This document shows, piece after piece, positions 26,113 to 35,122 of a stretch of 64,000 nucleotides of DNA (its first letter is position 1; each line of letters opens with the position of its first letter). The notes under the pieces are model-generated. The model saw only the letters and a list, made by a program, of their open reading frames with translations. It ran no database searches and was not told the DNA's origin. The stretch comes from Phascolarctobacterium sp. ET69 (GTDB taxonomy: Bacteria; Bacillota; Negativicutes; Acidaminococcales; Acidaminococcaceae): positions 1 to 64,000 of the forward strand of contig NZ_JAMBLR010000001.1 in NCBI RefSeq assembly GCF_023336935.1, in the 5' to 3' direction. The translations under genes and the position numbers were made by a program.

Positions 26113-26952
26113 ATGAATTTAAGAAAATTGGCTCTTTGTGCTGTTGCCGGCGTAATGGCAGCTTCAATGATTTTTGCTGCAGGCTGCGGCGGCGATAAAG
26201 CATCAGACAAAAAAGTTTTAAAAGTAGGCATGGAATGTGCTTACGCTCCTTATAACTGGTCTCAGAACAGTGCGGACGGCGGTGCCGTAAAAATTGCGGG
26301 CAGCAACGAATATGCTTATGGCTATGACGTAATGATGGCCAAAAAACTTGCCGACTCCATGGGCGCTGAACTGGAAATCCAGAAAATTGAATGGGACGGC
26401 CTTGCACCGGCTGTTGTAAGCGGCAAAATTGACGCTGCAATCGCAGGTATGTCAATTACCTCCGAACGCAAACAGTCCGTAGACTTTACCAAACCGTATT
26501 ATTATGCAAATGTAGTTGCACTGGTTAGAAAAGACACCCCGCAGGCAAAGGCAACCAGCGTTGAAGAACTGCGCGGCGCAACTGCTACCAGCCAGCTGAA
26601 CACCATCTGGTATGATCAGATTGACCAGGTTCCGGAAGTTAACAAACTGCCTGCCATCGACAATGTACCGGGCATGATTGTTGCTTTAACCTCCGGTAAA
26701 TGCAACCTTATCGTAACCGATATTCCGACTGCCAAAGCTGCTGCTTTTGCAAACCCCGAACTGACCGTTCTCCAGTTCCCGGAAGACAAAGGCTTTAAAA
26801 CTTCCAAAGAAGATGTTGAAATCGGCATTGCCATTAAAAAAGGCAACAAAGAACTGAAAGACGCTATGGACGCAGTTCTTGGCAAAATGACCCCTGCTGA
26901 TTTCGATAAAATGATGGATGAAGCTATTCAGAAACAGCCGCTGGCAAAATAA
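26113..26952 (+). CDS. Polar amino-acid ABC transporter, substrate-binding lipoprotein
   Basis: 279 residues. A signal peptide with lipobox Phe-Ala-Ala-Gly-Cys places the mature protein as a lipoprotein outside the inner membrane. Family 3 solute-binding signatures follow: LKVGMECAYAPYNW, YGYDVMMAKKLADSMG, GKIDAAIAGMSITSERKQSVDFTKPYY. These match the glutamine/glutamate/arginine group; the substrate is not certain. I chose the ATG at 26113 with GAGGAAGG upstream, rather than the GTG at 26101. It is followed by a hairpin and then permease and ATPase genes. Confidence 0.93.
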   Translation: MNLRKLALCAVAGVMAASMIFAAGCGGDKASDKKVLKVGMECAYAPYNWSQNSADGGAVKIAGSNEYAYGYDVMMAKKLADSMGAELEIQKIEWDGLAPAVVSGKIDAAIAGMSITSERKQSVDFTKPYYYANVVALVRKDTPQAKATSVEELRGATATSQLNTIWYDQIDQVPEVNKLPAIDNVPGMIVALTSGKCNLIVTDIPTAKAAAFANPELTVLQFPEDKGFKTSKEDVEIGIAIKKGNKELKDAMDAVLGKMTPADFDKMMDEAIQKQPLAK

Positions 26953-26971
26953 TATTTAACTTATGCTTTTT

Positions 26972-26997
26972 AAGGGGCCGGTTTAATCCGTCCCCTT
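26972..26997 (+). terminator. Hairpin between binding-protein and permease genes
   Basis: AAGGGG-C-CGG (26972-26981) pairs with CCG-T-CCCCTT (26988-26997). No T run follows, so it is more likely a stabilising or processing hairpin than a full terminator. Confidence 0.5.
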
Positions 26998-27050
26998 CTT
27001 TCCGTATTTATTTCGATTGTATTAATGACTTAATGTTAGGTGGTTAAATT

Positions 27051-27845
27051 ATGGCTACAATGCCCGATTCTTTCTTTTCGTGGGTAGTTTTTCTGCTGAA
27101 TGAATACGGCGCCACTCTTTTGCAGGGCGCAGGCGTAACCCTTCTTTTGGCACTGGTCGGTACATTTATCGGCTGTGTAATCGGTCTTGCAGTAGGCATC
27201 TGCCAGACAATTCCCGAAGACCCCAACGGCAGTTCTTTTAAACAGGCACTTGTTAAAGGTTTGAAAGCCGTTTTATCTTCTTACGTAGAAATCTTTCGCG
27301 GTACACCAATGATAGTACAGGCAATGGTTGTATATTATGGTGCGATGAGCCTGTTTGATATTGATATGTCGGCAATGTTTGCCGGTTTCCTTGTTGTTTC
27401 CATTAATACCGGTGCGTACATGGCAGAAACTGTGCGCGGCGGCATTGAATCAATTGATGAAGGCCAGCGAGAAGCTGCCGTTGCCATTGGCATGGACCAT
27501 TTCCAGACCATGCGCTATGTAGTTTTGCCGCAGGCTCTGCGCAATATTATGCCGCAGATTGGCAACAACCTTATTATCAATATCAAAGATACTTCCGTAT
27601 TGAACGTTATTTCCGTTACAGAGCTTTATTTTGCTTCTAAATCGGCGGCAGGCGTTTATTACAGATACTTTGAAATTTTCTTCATTACCTGCGTAATTTA
27701 TTTTATTATGACTTTTACGGCTTCCAGAATTTTACGCTGGCTGGAAAGCAAAATGGACGGCCCGAAAGACTATCAGCTGGTAGAGTATGACCCCATGGCT
27801 GACCCGTGCGGCCATTTTCAGGTAACTAACAAGAAAGGGCGGTAA
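27051..27845 (+). CDS. Polar amino-acid ABC transporter, permease
   Basis: 264 residues of the HisM/GlnP family with five or so membrane helices. It has the EAA loop ([31 protein letters not shown]), the contact site for the ATPase, and the family segment [11 protein letters not shown]. The ATG at 27051 follows a GGTGG site. The C-terminal tail after the last helix (about 25 residues) is somewhat long. The ATPase gene begins 5 bases later. Confidence 0.94.
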   Translation: MATMPDSFFSWVVFLLNEYGATLLQGAGVTLLLALVGTFIGCVIGLAVGICQTIPEDPNGSSFKQALVKGLKAVLSSYVEIFRGTPMIVQAMVVYYGAMSLFDIDMSAMFAGFLVVSINTGAYMAETVRGGIESIDEGQREAAVAIGMDHFQTMRYVVLPQALRNIMPQIGNNLIINIKDTSVLNVISVTELYFASKSAAGVYYRYFEIFFITCVIYFIMTFTASRILRWLESKMDGPKDYQLVEYDPMADPCGHFQVTNKKGR

Positions 27846-27850
27846 CAGAA

Positions 27851-28606
27851 ATGGCAGACGAAAAAGAATTGCTGTTGTCCGTTCAGGATTTAAAAAAACA
27901 GTTTGGTGAACGTGAAATTTTAAAAGGCATCAGTTTTGATGTAAAAAAAGGTGACGTTGTTTGTATTATCGGCCCTTCCGGCAGCGGCAAATCCACGCTT
28001 ATCAGATGCGTTAACTTTTTGGAGCAGCCTACGGGCGGCGTTATTGCCTACCGCGGGCAAAATGTACTGGAAAGCTTTAAAAACCTTGCTTTGTACCGTA
28101 CCAAAGTAGGTATGGTATTTCAGCAGTTCAACCTGTTCAATAATATGACTGTGCTTGAAAACTGTATGGTCGGGCAGGTTAAAGTGCTCGGCAAAGATAA
28201 GGATACGGCACACAGTACGGCAATGAAGTATTTGGAACATGTCGGCATGGCAAGTTACATCAATGCCAAGCCGCATCAGCTTTCCGGCGGGCAGAAACAG
28301 CGTGTTGCCATTGCCCGTGCCTTGGCGCTTGAACCGGAAGTGCTTTTAATGGACGAACCTACTTCGGCGCTTGACCCTGAAATGGTTGGCGAAGTTTTGG
28401 CTGTTATGAAAGAGCTTGCCGACGAAGGCCTGACGATGGTAATTGTAACGCATGAAATGGCTTTTGCGCGTGATGTATCTTCGAGAGTAATTTTCATTGA
28501 CCAGGGTGTTATCGCAGAAGAAAGCAGTCCGGAAGAAATTTTCTCTGCGCCTAAAAACCAGCGCACCAAGGACTTTTTAAGCCGCTTTAATTTAGGCAAA
28601 CAGTAA
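27851..28606 (+). CDS. Polar amino-acid ABC transporter, ATP-binding subunit
   Basis: 251 residues of the GlnQ/HisP type. Walker [11 protein letters not shown]-loop ([10 protein letters not shown]), signature LSGGQKQR, Walker [15 protein letters not shown] and the switch His ([10 protein letters not shown]) are all intact. It energises uptake with the two preceding genes and is followed directly by a terminator. Confidence 0.96.
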   Translation: MADEKELLLSVQDLKKQFGEREILKGISFDVKKGDVVCIIGPSGSGKSTLIRCVNFLEQPTGGVIAYRGQNVLESFKNLALYRTKVGMVFQQFNLFNNMTVLENCMVGQVKVLGKDKDTAHSTAMKYLEHVGMASYINAKPHQLSGGQKQRVAIARALALEPEVLLMDEPTSALDPEMVGEVLAVMKELADEGLTMVIVTHEMAFARDVSSRVIFIDQGVIAEESSPEEIFSAPKNQRTKDFLSRFNLGKQ

Positions 28607-28621
28607 AAACTTAAAGGATTT

Positions 28622-28660
28622 TTCTCCTGCTTGTAGAATTTTACAGCAGGAGATTTTTTA
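28622..28660 (+). terminator. Terminator of the amino-acid ABC operon
   Basis: TCTCCTGCT (28623-28631) pairs with AGCAGGAGA (28645-28653), followed by six T. Confidence 0.93.
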
Positions 28661-28685
28661 TATATAACCCGAAAGGATTTTGCCA

Positions 28686-30251
28686 ATGTTAAGAAAATTA
28701 CTTTCTTTTATATGCTGCATATTATTTTTAACGCTTTTAAATACGGCCGGAGCGGCAGGCAGGGGCACTATTTTATTTGTGCCGCTCGATAACCGCCCGG
28801 TATGCCTGGAGTATTCCGTAAACAGCATGCAGGCAGCAGGCTGGAACGTTGAAACGCCGCCGGAAGAATATATTGCTTCCAATCACCGCAGCGGCAATCC
28901 GGATAAGCTGTATGAATGGCTGGCAGAACGTGCGCCGCTGGCAAATGCCGTTATTGTGTCTTCCGACGCCATGCTGTACGGCGGGCTTGTGGATTCGCGC
29001 ACGCACCATATTGACCGCGAAGTTTTGAAAGAACGCGCCGAACGCCTTGTAAGCTTAAAGGACCTTGGCGGCGACCCGCTGGTTTATGTTTTTACAACTA
29101 TTATGCGTTCGCCGCGTGCCAGTGCGGCACCTGTGGAACCGCCGTATTATGCCGAATGGGGCAGCCGCATTTTTCAGCTTGGCGAGCTTGAAGACAGGGA
29201 AGATTTAAAAGAAATAACAAGGCGTGAACGCAAAGATTTAAAACGATTGAGAAAAGAAATTCCGGCTGAGGTGCGCGCCGATAATATGAAACGCCGTGCC
29301 TTAAATATTGAAATGACGGAACTTTTGCTGCATGGCGTGGAAAGCGGCGACTTTGATTACATGCTGATTGGCCGCGACGATACGGCACAGTTTTCACAGG
29401 CACATAAGGAAGCACGCAAAATGGGCATTCTTGTAAGCGAGCTGCCGAAAGAACGCATCCGCTTTTTTGCCGGTGCCGACCAGCTTGGCATGGTGCTTTT
29501 AAACAGGGCGGCAAACCGTTTAAGCTATGATATTCCTATGGTTTTTGCAGCGTATGGCGATGGCAAAGGCAAAAATACCATTCCTTCGTATGAAGATGAC
29601 CCCGTGGATATTAGCGTAAATGAACATATTCACGCCGTTGGCGGCTGGCCTACAAAATACCTGCACCGTGCGGATATGGTGCTTTTGGTAAACACTCCGG
29701 CAAGCGGAGTAACGCTCGAGGCTTCGGCGCCTTCAAATAATGGTACCGTAACCAGACAGCAGGAACGCTTTATGAAAAAACTGGATTATTTTATGCAGCA
29801 GAATAAGCCTGTTGCGGTTGCCGATATTGCCTATGGCAACGGCGCGGATAATGCGCTGGTAAAAGAACTTTTTAATGAAGGCAAGGCTTACAGGATAGCT
29901 GCCTACGGCGGCTGGAACACTGCCGGAAATACTATCGGCTTTGCTCTGTCGCAGGGGCTTTTGGCACCGCGTATGACGGAAGCTGGCAAAGATAATCTGC
30001 TTAATATACGTTATCTTGATGACTGGGCTTATCAGGCCAATGTACGCATGAAAGTATCGGCAGAATTAATCTGGCCCAATCACTGGCCGAACAGCGGGCT
30101 TAACAGCGAGCAGCTTGTAGCGGCAGAAAAGTTGATTGCAAAAGAAATGAAAAATACCGCAGCGCCGCTTATGACGGAAAAAACCGTTGACGAATATAAG
30201 TTTAATCTGCCGTGGCAGCGCATGTTTGAAGTACGTGTAGCACAAAAATAA
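28686..30251 (+). CDS. DUF4127 family secreted protein
   Basis: 521 residues. A signal peptide of about 24 residues ends near Ala-Gly-Ala-Ala. The mature start ILFVPLDNRPVCLEY and the later segments IVSSDAMLYGGLVDSR, YMLIGRDDTAQFSQAHKEA and MVLLVNTP are the conserved blocks of DUF4127. Proteins of this family are found mainly in Firmicutes; some are near sugar or cell-wall genes, but the reaction is not established. GAAAGGA lies before the ATG at 28686, chosen over the TTG at 28680. pgi follows after 19 bases and may be co-transcribed. Confidence 0.85.
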   Translation: MLRKLLSFICCILFLTLLNTAGAAGRGTILFVPLDNRPVCLEYSVNSMQAAGWNVETPPEEYIASNHRSGNPDKLYEWLAERAPLANAVIVSSDAMLYGGLVDSRTHHIDREVLKERAERLVSLKDLGGDPLVYVFTTIMRSPRASAAPVEPPYYAEWGSRIFQLGELEDREDLKEITRRERKDLKRLRKEIPAEVRADNMKRRALNIEMTELLLHGVESGDFDYMLIGRDDTAQFSQAHKEARKMGILVSELPKERIRFFAGADQLGMVLLNRAANRLSYDIPMVFAAYGDGKGKNTIPSYEDDPVDISVNEHIHAVGGWPTKYLHRADMVLLVNTPASGVTLEASAPSNNGTVTRQQERFMKKLDYFMQQNKPVAVADIAYGNGADNALVKELFNEGKAYRIAAYGGWNTAGNTIGFALSQGLLAPRMTEAGKDNLLNIRYLDDWAYQANVRMKVSAELIWPNHWPNSGLNSEQLVAAEKLIAKEMKNTAAPLMTEKTVDEYKFNLPWQRMFEVRVAQK

Positions 30252-30270
30252 CTTTACGGATGGTGAGTAC

Positions 30271-31725
30271 GTGGAATTTGCAAATAAGCTTGTTTTAAAC
30301 AGCGGTTTTGTTTTTGATTATACCAACATGTTGGGTGAAGGCAGAATTAAAACAGAAGATTTGCAGGAAATGGAAACTGCCATGCAAAAAGCCCGTGACG
30401 CAGTTAACGAAATGCGCGCCAGCGGCACGGCCTATAAGCATCTTTCGAAAGATGGCACGCCTGAACCCGTATATTTTACGCGTTTGCCGGAAATAAAAAA
30501 CGGCAATCCCAATACGCCGGTATCTTTGCAGAAATTAAAAGAGTTTGGCGATTATTTGCGCACGAATGTTGATGCGGTTGTATTTTTAGGTGTTGGCGGC
30601 TCGTATTTGGGCAATAAGGTATTGTTTGATATTGGCGCCGGGCCGAGCTGGAACTCCATGGGTGAAAAACGCCGCAACGGATATCCGCGCATCTATTTTT
30701 CCGGTAACAATTTGGACGCAGGCCAGTGCGAAGAAATTATGAACGAGCTGCGTTACTGGTCGGTACATGCCTGGCCTAAGAAAAAACGCTTTAAGGTAAT
30801 GCTGGTGCCGATTTCCAAATCCGGTTCAACGCTCGAAACGCTGGCTTCGTTTATTTATTTTTATGAAGCGTGCAATAAAAGCGTTATGTTCGATACCGAA
30901 GTTACCGCCGTTACAGACCGTAATCCCGAAGCTGGTTCGCCGCTGTTTGCGCTGGCACAGAAGCATGGCTGGCGGTGCTTTGATATTAAAAACGGCATTG
31001 GCGGGCGTTTCAGCGTGCTTACGGATCCGGGGCTTGTTACGGCTGCCGCTATCGGCATGAACGTGGAAGAATTGCTTAAAGGTGCGGGAGATATGGAAGA
31101 AGCCTGCCGTATGGATGATGTGTACGCCAATCCGGCTTTAATGAACGCCGCATTAAAATATATTGCTTCTGAAAGGTACGGCTGCCACATAGAAGTGTTT
31201 ATGGGCTACGGCGAGCGTTTGGGGTCGCTGGGGCAGTGGTATGTGCAGCTCCTGGCCGAATCGCTCGGCAAAAAGCACAACAGAAACGGTGAAACCGTTT
31301 ATTACGGCCGCACTCCGGTACCTGCCGTAGGCACAACCGATATGCACGCGCAGACGCAGCTGCATCAGGATGGCATACGCAATAAAGTTGTACAGTTTTT
31401 GCAGATAAAAAATATGCCGGGCGATATTGTGCTTGGCATGCCTTTTGAAGAACCTGCGTTTAAAAAGTACAATGGGCTTAATATGTCCGATGCTTTGGCA
31501 ATGGCGCTTGATTCCAATGCGGAAGCCTTGAACGGCGACAGACGTTTTAATGCGCGTTATGTTCTGCCGGAAATGAATGCCTATCATTTAGGCGAGCTGT
31601 TCTACTTTTTAATGCTCAGCGTGGCTTATGAAGGCGAACTTGCCAATGTAGATGCTTTTGACCAGCCTGGCGTTGAAGCCTATAAAAAAATTATGAAGGC
31701 TAAATTTGCTGAACACAGCAATTAA
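30271..31725 (+). CDS. pgi: Glucose-6-phosphate isomerase
   Basis: 484 residues. Converts glucose-6-phosphate and fructose-6-phosphate. The SIS-fold phosphate sites VFLGVGGSYLG and PISKSGSTLET are present, as are the catalytic region GYGERLGSLGQW, the His segment TQLHQDGIRNK and a C-terminal Lys (EAYKKIM). The start is GTG at 30271, 6 bases after GATGGTGAG. It lies between a DUF4127 protein and the deaminase, whose start is 16 bases after the pgi stop. Confidence 0.95.
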   Translation: MEFANKLVLNSGFVFDYTNMLGEGRIKTEDLQEMETAMQKARDAVNEMRASGTAYKHLSKDGTPEPVYFTRLPEIKNGNPNTPVSLQKLKEFGDYLRTNVDAVVFLGVGGSYLGNKVLFDIGAGPSWNSMGEKRRNGYPRIYFSGNNLDAGQCEEIMNELRYWSVHAWPKKKRFKVMLVPISKSGSTLETLASFIYFYEACNKSVMFDTEVTAVTDRNPEAGSPLFALAQKHGWRCFDIKNGIGGRFSVLTDPGLVTAAAIGMNVEELLKGAGDMEEACRMDDVYANPALMNAALKYIASERYGCHIEVFMGYGERLGSLGQWYVQLLAESLGKKHNRNGETVYYGRTPVPAVGTTDMHAQTQLHQDGIRNKVVQFLQIKNMPGDIVLGMPFEEPAFKKYNGLNMSDALAMALDSNAEALNGDRRFNARYVLPEMNAYHLGELFYFLMLSVAYEGELANVDAFDQPGVEAYKKIMKAKFAEHSN

Positions 31726-31741
31726 AGAGCGGAGGCTTGTT

Positions 31742-32302
31742 ATGAAAAAATTTTTGACGGTACTTTTATTAATGCTTGGAATGACCAATTTTTGCTGGGC
31801 GCATGAAAATGCACAAACAGGAGAGAACGCAAAAATGCATGAATTTATGTTAAAAGCTATTGCTGAAGCAGAAAAGAACATTATCAGCAAAGACGGCGGA
31901 CCGTTTGGCGCTGTTATTGTTAAAGACGGAGTTATAGTAGGAACCGGCCATAACGAAGTATTAAAAAATAATGACCCTACCTGCCATGCGGAAATGCAGG
32001 CTATCCGCGATGCCTGCCATAATTTAAAAACCTTCGATTTAACCGGCTGCGAACTTTATACTTCCTGTTATCCCTGCCCGATGTGCCTTTCGGCTACAAT
32101 CTGGGCTAACATAAAAAAGGTTTATTATGGCAACACTGCGGAGGATGCTGCTGATATCGGCTTCCGCGATGATTTTATTTATAAGTTTATTGAAGGCGGC
32201 TGCAAAGATGTGCAGGTGCTGGATTTGGAGCAGCAGCAGCGCGACGAAACCATTGTAACTTTTAAAAAATTTGCAGAGCAGACAGAAAAAACTATTTATT
32301 AA
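31742..32302 (+). CDS. Guanine deaminase-like enzyme with signal peptide
   Basis: 186 residues from ATG 31742, which has GAGCGGAGG upstream. Residues 1-20 form a signal peptide (KKFLTVLLLMLGMTNFCWA/H). Residues 32-186 are a complete cytidine-deaminase-fold domain of the GuaD type: GGPFGAVIVKDG, zinc/catalytic CHAEMQAIRDAC, and zinc-binding PCPMC. These enzymes are normally cytosolic. A second ATG at 31835 (Met32) begins exactly at the normal enzyme start and has its own AGGAGA at 31819-31824, 10 bases upstream. Two products, one exported and one cytosolic, are therefore plausible. Followed by a terminator; the tRNA-adenosine deaminase TadA is a less likely alternative. Confidence 0.85.
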   Translation: MKKFLTVLLLMLGMTNFCWAHENAQTGENAKMHEFMLKAIAEAEKNIISKDGGPFGAVIVKDGVIVGTGHNEVLKNNDPTCHAEMQAIRDACHNLKTFDLTGCELYTSCYPCPMCLSATIWANIKKVYYGNTAEDAADIGFRDDFIYKFIEGGCKDVQVLDLEQQQRDETIVTFKKFAEQTEKTIY

Positions 32303-32303
32303 G

Positions 32304-32332
32304 TTGACTGTATTTTATGCTCATAGTATACT
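32304..32332 (+). promoter_or_regulatory. Promoter upstream of dapF
   Basis: TTGACT (32304-32309), 17-bp spacer and TATACT (32327-32332). The start, near 32339, falls just before a terminator hairpin, so RNA from it must read through that hairpin to reach dapF. Confidence 0.7.
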
Positions 32333-32345
32333 TGATAGAGGACAG

Positions 32346-32376
32346 CGGCGTTCAGCTCTGAGCGCCGTTTTTAATT
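32346..32376 (+). terminator. Terminator between the deaminase and dapF
   Basis: CGGCGTTCA (32346-32354) pairs with TGAGCGCCG (32359-32367) around GCTC, then TTTTTAATT. It would end the pgi/deaminase transcript and also meet any RNA starting at 32339. Confidence 0.85.
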
Positions 32377-32411
32377 ACTGATAAGTCCGTTTATAACAGG
32401 AGGAATTGAAA

Positions 32412-33281
32412 ATGAAAATGGAATTCTCCAAAATGCACGGCTGCGGCAATGATTATGTTTATGTAAACTGCATGGAAAAAGAAGTGCCCAATCCCGGTGC
32501 TGTTTCCGAATATGTAAGCCACAGGCGTTTCGGTATCGGCTCCGACGGCCTTATTTTAATTATGCCTTCCGATAAGGCTGATTTCAGAATGCGTATGTTT
32601 AATGCCGATGCTTCCGAGGGCAAAATGTGCGGCAACGGCATCCGCTGCGTGGCAAAATATGTTTATGATAAAGGATTAACCGATAAAACCACTTTTACGA
32701 TAGAAACCTTATCCGGCATTAAAACTATTGACGTAACCTTAAAAGACGGCAAAGTTGCAGAAGCTTCCGTCGATATGGGCAAACCTGTTTTAAAATGCAC
32801 GGATATTCCGATGATTAGCGACCATTTTGTATTTGTTGACCAGGGGCTTGTAATTGCGGAAGACGTTGTTTATAACGGTACTGCCGTATCTATGGGCAAC
32901 CCGCATTTTGTAACTTTTGTTGATGATGTGGACAGCCTTGACCTTGAAAAATTAGGGCCTTTGTTTGAACATCACAAACTGTTCCCGGAAGGCGTAAATA
33001 CCGAATTTGTACAGGTAATTGATAAAAATACCGTAAAATTCCGCGTATGGGAACGCGGCAGCGGCGAAACCTGGGCCTGCGGCACCGGCGCCTGCGCTGT
33101 TGCGGTAGCCTGCGTAACTCTTAATAACGCCGGCAAACGTGATGAAGAATTAAAAGTTATTGCCAAGGGCGGCGAACTTAAAGTAACCTACCGCAAAGAT
33201 GACAGCGTTATTTTAAAAGGGCCTGCCACTTTGGTTTTTGACGGAGTAATTGATATTCCGGACGAAATTGTTTCCAAATAA
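32412..33281 (+). CDS. dapF: Diaminopimelate epimerase
   Basis: 289 residues. Interconverts LL- and meso-diaminopimelate for lysine and peptidoglycan. The two catalytic Cys motifs are present: SEGKMCGNGIRC and WACGTGACAVA. The opening MHGCGNDYVYV is typical. AGGAGG at 32398-32403 is 8 bases from ATG 32412; ATG 32418 is a less likely start. dapL follows after 35 bases. Confidence 0.96.
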   Translation: MKMEFSKMHGCGNDYVYVNCMEKEVPNPGAVSEYVSHRRFGIGSDGLILIMPSDKADFRMRMFNADASEGKMCGNGIRCVAKYVYDKGLTDKTTFTIETLSGIKTIDVTLKDGKVAEASVDMGKPVLKCTDIPMISDHFVFVDQGLVIAEDVVYNGTAVSMGNPHFVTFVDDVDSLDLEKLGPLFEHHKLFPEGVNTEFVQVIDKNTVKFRVWERGSGETWACGTGACAVAVACVTLNNAGKRDEELKVIAKGGELKVTYRKDDSVILKGPATLVFDGVIDIPDEIVSK

Positions 33282-33316
33282 AATTTTATATATTTATTAT
33301 TAATGGGGGAGTATGA

Positions 33317-34513
33317 ATGGCTTTTGTTAACCAAAATTACTGCAATTTAAAAGAAAGTTACCTGTTTTCGCAAATTGCCCATAAGGTGGCAGAATTTACG
33401 GCAGCCCACCCGGAAAAGAAAATTATAAAAATGGGTATCGGCGATGTAACTTTGCCGCTGGCACCTGCCGTTATTGAAGCAATGCAAAAAGCAGTTGCCG
33501 AAATGGGCGTAAAGGAAACCTTCCGCGGCTATGGGCCGGAACAGGGTTATGATTTTCTGCACGAAGCTATTGCCAGATATTATGCAGGCTTTGGCGTATC
33601 CGTTGCCAGTGACGAAATTTTTGTCAGCGACGGTGCTAAAAGCGACTGCGGCAATATGACCGATATTTTCAGCAATGACAATGTAATTTTAATTCCGGAC
33701 CCGGTTTACCCGGTATACCTTGATACCAACGTAATGTGCGGGCGCAAAATTATTTACATGCAGGGCAAACCCGAAAATGATTTTCTGCCGATGCCGGATG
33801 ACAGTGTAAAAGCTGATATTATTTATCTGTGCTCGCCGAATAACCCGACCGGCGCTGTTTACACCAAAGAACAGCTGGAAAAATGGGTGGCTTATGCGCT
33901 GAAAAACGATGCGGTTATTCTTTATGATGCTGCATACGAATCCTTTATCAGTGACCCTGAAATTCCGCGCAGCATTTTTGCTGTTGAAGGCGCTAAAAAA
34001 TGTGCAATTGAACTGTGCTCTCTTTCCAAAACTGCCGGCTTTACCGGCACCCGCTGCGGTTATACTATTGTGCCGCATGATTTGGTACGCAAAACCAAAG
34101 ACGGCAGGGAAATGTCACTGAACAAAATGTGGCTGCGCCGCCAGACTACCAAGTTTAACGGCGTTCCGTATATTATTCAGCGCGGCGCAGAAGCTGTTTT
34201 CAGCCCTGAAGGCCAGAAACAGTGCCGCGAAATGCTGGCTTTTTATAAAGAAAATGCACGCATTATGTCGGAAGCGCTTACCAAAAAAGGCATTAAATTC
34301 TACGGCGGCACACATTCCCCGTATATCTGGATGCAGTGCCCCAACGGCATGGGTTCCTGGGAATTCTTTGATTATCTGCTGGAGAAGCTGGCTGTTGTCG
34401 GCACTCCTGGCGCAGGCTTTGGTTCCATGGGTGAAGGTTATTTCCGCCTGACGGCTTTTGGCAGCAGGGAAAATACCATTGAAGCCATGGAAAGAATTGA
34501 AAAAGGTTTATAA
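33317..34513 (+). CDS. dapL: LL-diaminopimelate aminotransferase
   Basis: 398 residues, a PLP-dependent class I/II aminotransferase. DapL makes LL-diaminopimelate directly from tetrahydrodipicolinate, skipping the succinyl/acetyl route. The DapL-type opening (NYCNLKESYLFSQIAHKV), the PLP lysine in SLSKTAGFTGTRCG and PNNPTGAVYT are present. It forms an operon with dapF, which epimerises its product. GGGGGAG lies before the ATG. A strong terminator follows. Confidence 0.95.
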   Translation: MAFVNQNYCNLKESYLFSQIAHKVAEFTAAHPEKKIIKMGIGDVTLPLAPAVIEAMQKAVAEMGVKETFRGYGPEQGYDFLHEAIARYYAGFGVSVASDEIFVSDGAKSDCGNMTDIFSNDNVILIPDPVYPVYLDTNVMCGRKIIYMQGKPENDFLPMPDDSVKADIIYLCSPNNPTGAVYTKEQLEKWVAYALKNDAVILYDAAYESFISDPEIPRSIFAVEGAKKCAIELCSLSKTAGFTGTRCGYTIVPHDLVRKTKDGREMSLNKMWLRRQTTKFNGVPYIIQRGAEAVFSPEGQKQCREMLAFYKENARIMSEALTKKGIKFYGGTHSPYIWMQCPNGMGSWEFFDYLLEKLAVVGTPGAGFGSMGEGYFRLTAFGSRENTIEAMERIEKGL

Positions 34514-34523
34514 AAAATGTGTG

Positions 34524-34559
34524 AAAAGCAGGTGAAAAATGAATTCACCTGCTTTTTTT
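34524..34559 (+). terminator. Terminator of dapF-dapL
   Basis: AAAAGCAGGTGAA (34524-34536) pairs with TTCACCTGCTTTT (34544-34556), then more T. Confidence 0.95.
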
Positions 34560-34570
34560 ACGGTATTTTG

Positions 34571-34579
34571 TGCTATAAT
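34571..34579 (+). promoter_or_regulatory. Extended -10 promoter of the small secreted protein
   Basis: TGCTATAAT is an extended -10. The -35 position falls in the preceding terminator's T run, so no good -35 exists. Confidence 0.5.
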
Positions 34580-34610
34580 AGTGAAAGACAAATTTAAGGG
34601 AGGTTCTTCA

Positions 34611-35039
34611 ATGAAAAAAATTTTATTGATTGTGATGATGCTTGTGATGTGCGTATCTTCTGCCTGCTTCGCCAGCGACGGCAGTGTGCTTGATGCGGAA
34701 GCTAAAATGGTAGATCAGTTTTTGAACGCGTCTTCTTACAAAAATGTTTCTTCAATTTTAAGCGATGACATGAAAGCTAATTTTGATGAAACCAAATTCA
34801 ATGAATATAAAGCAAGCATTACTAAAGATTTAGGTGCTTTTAAAGAAAAACAGCTTGTTAACGTTATTAAAAGACCGGGCATTGACCGTTTGGTTTACGG
34901 TGCAGGCTTTGATGGCGGCAAAGTAATGATGGTAATTGCCGATTTTGCCGTAAATAACGAAAAACCGCTGCTTTTAAATATTGCTATTGTTCCGCCTCAG
35001 CCGCCGAAAGACCAGGCTCAGGCAGACCAGAACAAATAA
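34611..35039 (+). CDS. Small secreted protein, DUF3887-like
   Basis: 142 residues from ATG 34611, with GGGAGG 9 bases upstream. The first 22 residues are a signal peptide ending near Ala-Cys-Phe-Ala-Ser. The mature part (KMVDQFLNASSYKNVSSILSDDMKANFDETKFNEYKASI) has the pattern of DUF3887-type domains, in which residues pack around a small hydrophobic pocket; the function is unknown. The C-terminus is Pro/Gln/Lys-rich and likely disordered. The longer frame from 34539 would span the terminator and promoter and is rejected. Confidence 0.75.
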   Translation: MKKILLIVMMLVMCVSSACFASDGSVLDAEAKMVDQFLNASSYKNVSSILSDDMKANFDETKFNEYKASITKDLGAFKEKQLVNVIKRPGIDRLVYGAGFDGGKVMMVIADFAVNNEKPLLLNIAIVPPQPPKDQAQADQNK

Positions 35040-35057
35040 AATAATAAGCTGAAAAAT

Positions 35058-35091
35058 AAACCGGGTACTGCTTTGTGGCAGGCCCGGTTTT
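35058..35091. terminator. Terminator between converging genes
   Basis: AAACCGGG (35058-35065) pairs with CCCGGTTT (35083-35090), with inner CTGC/GCAG. T-rich ends on both sides allow use from either strand. Confidence 0.8.
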
Positions 35092-35122
35092 GTGCATTAA
35101 ATGCAATGTTTTAAGTTTTAAA

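Noticed and set aside
34539-34610. N-terminal extension of the small secreted protein
   Set aside because: The extension spans a terminator and promoter and hides the signal peptide; ATG 34611 has GGGAGG upstream.
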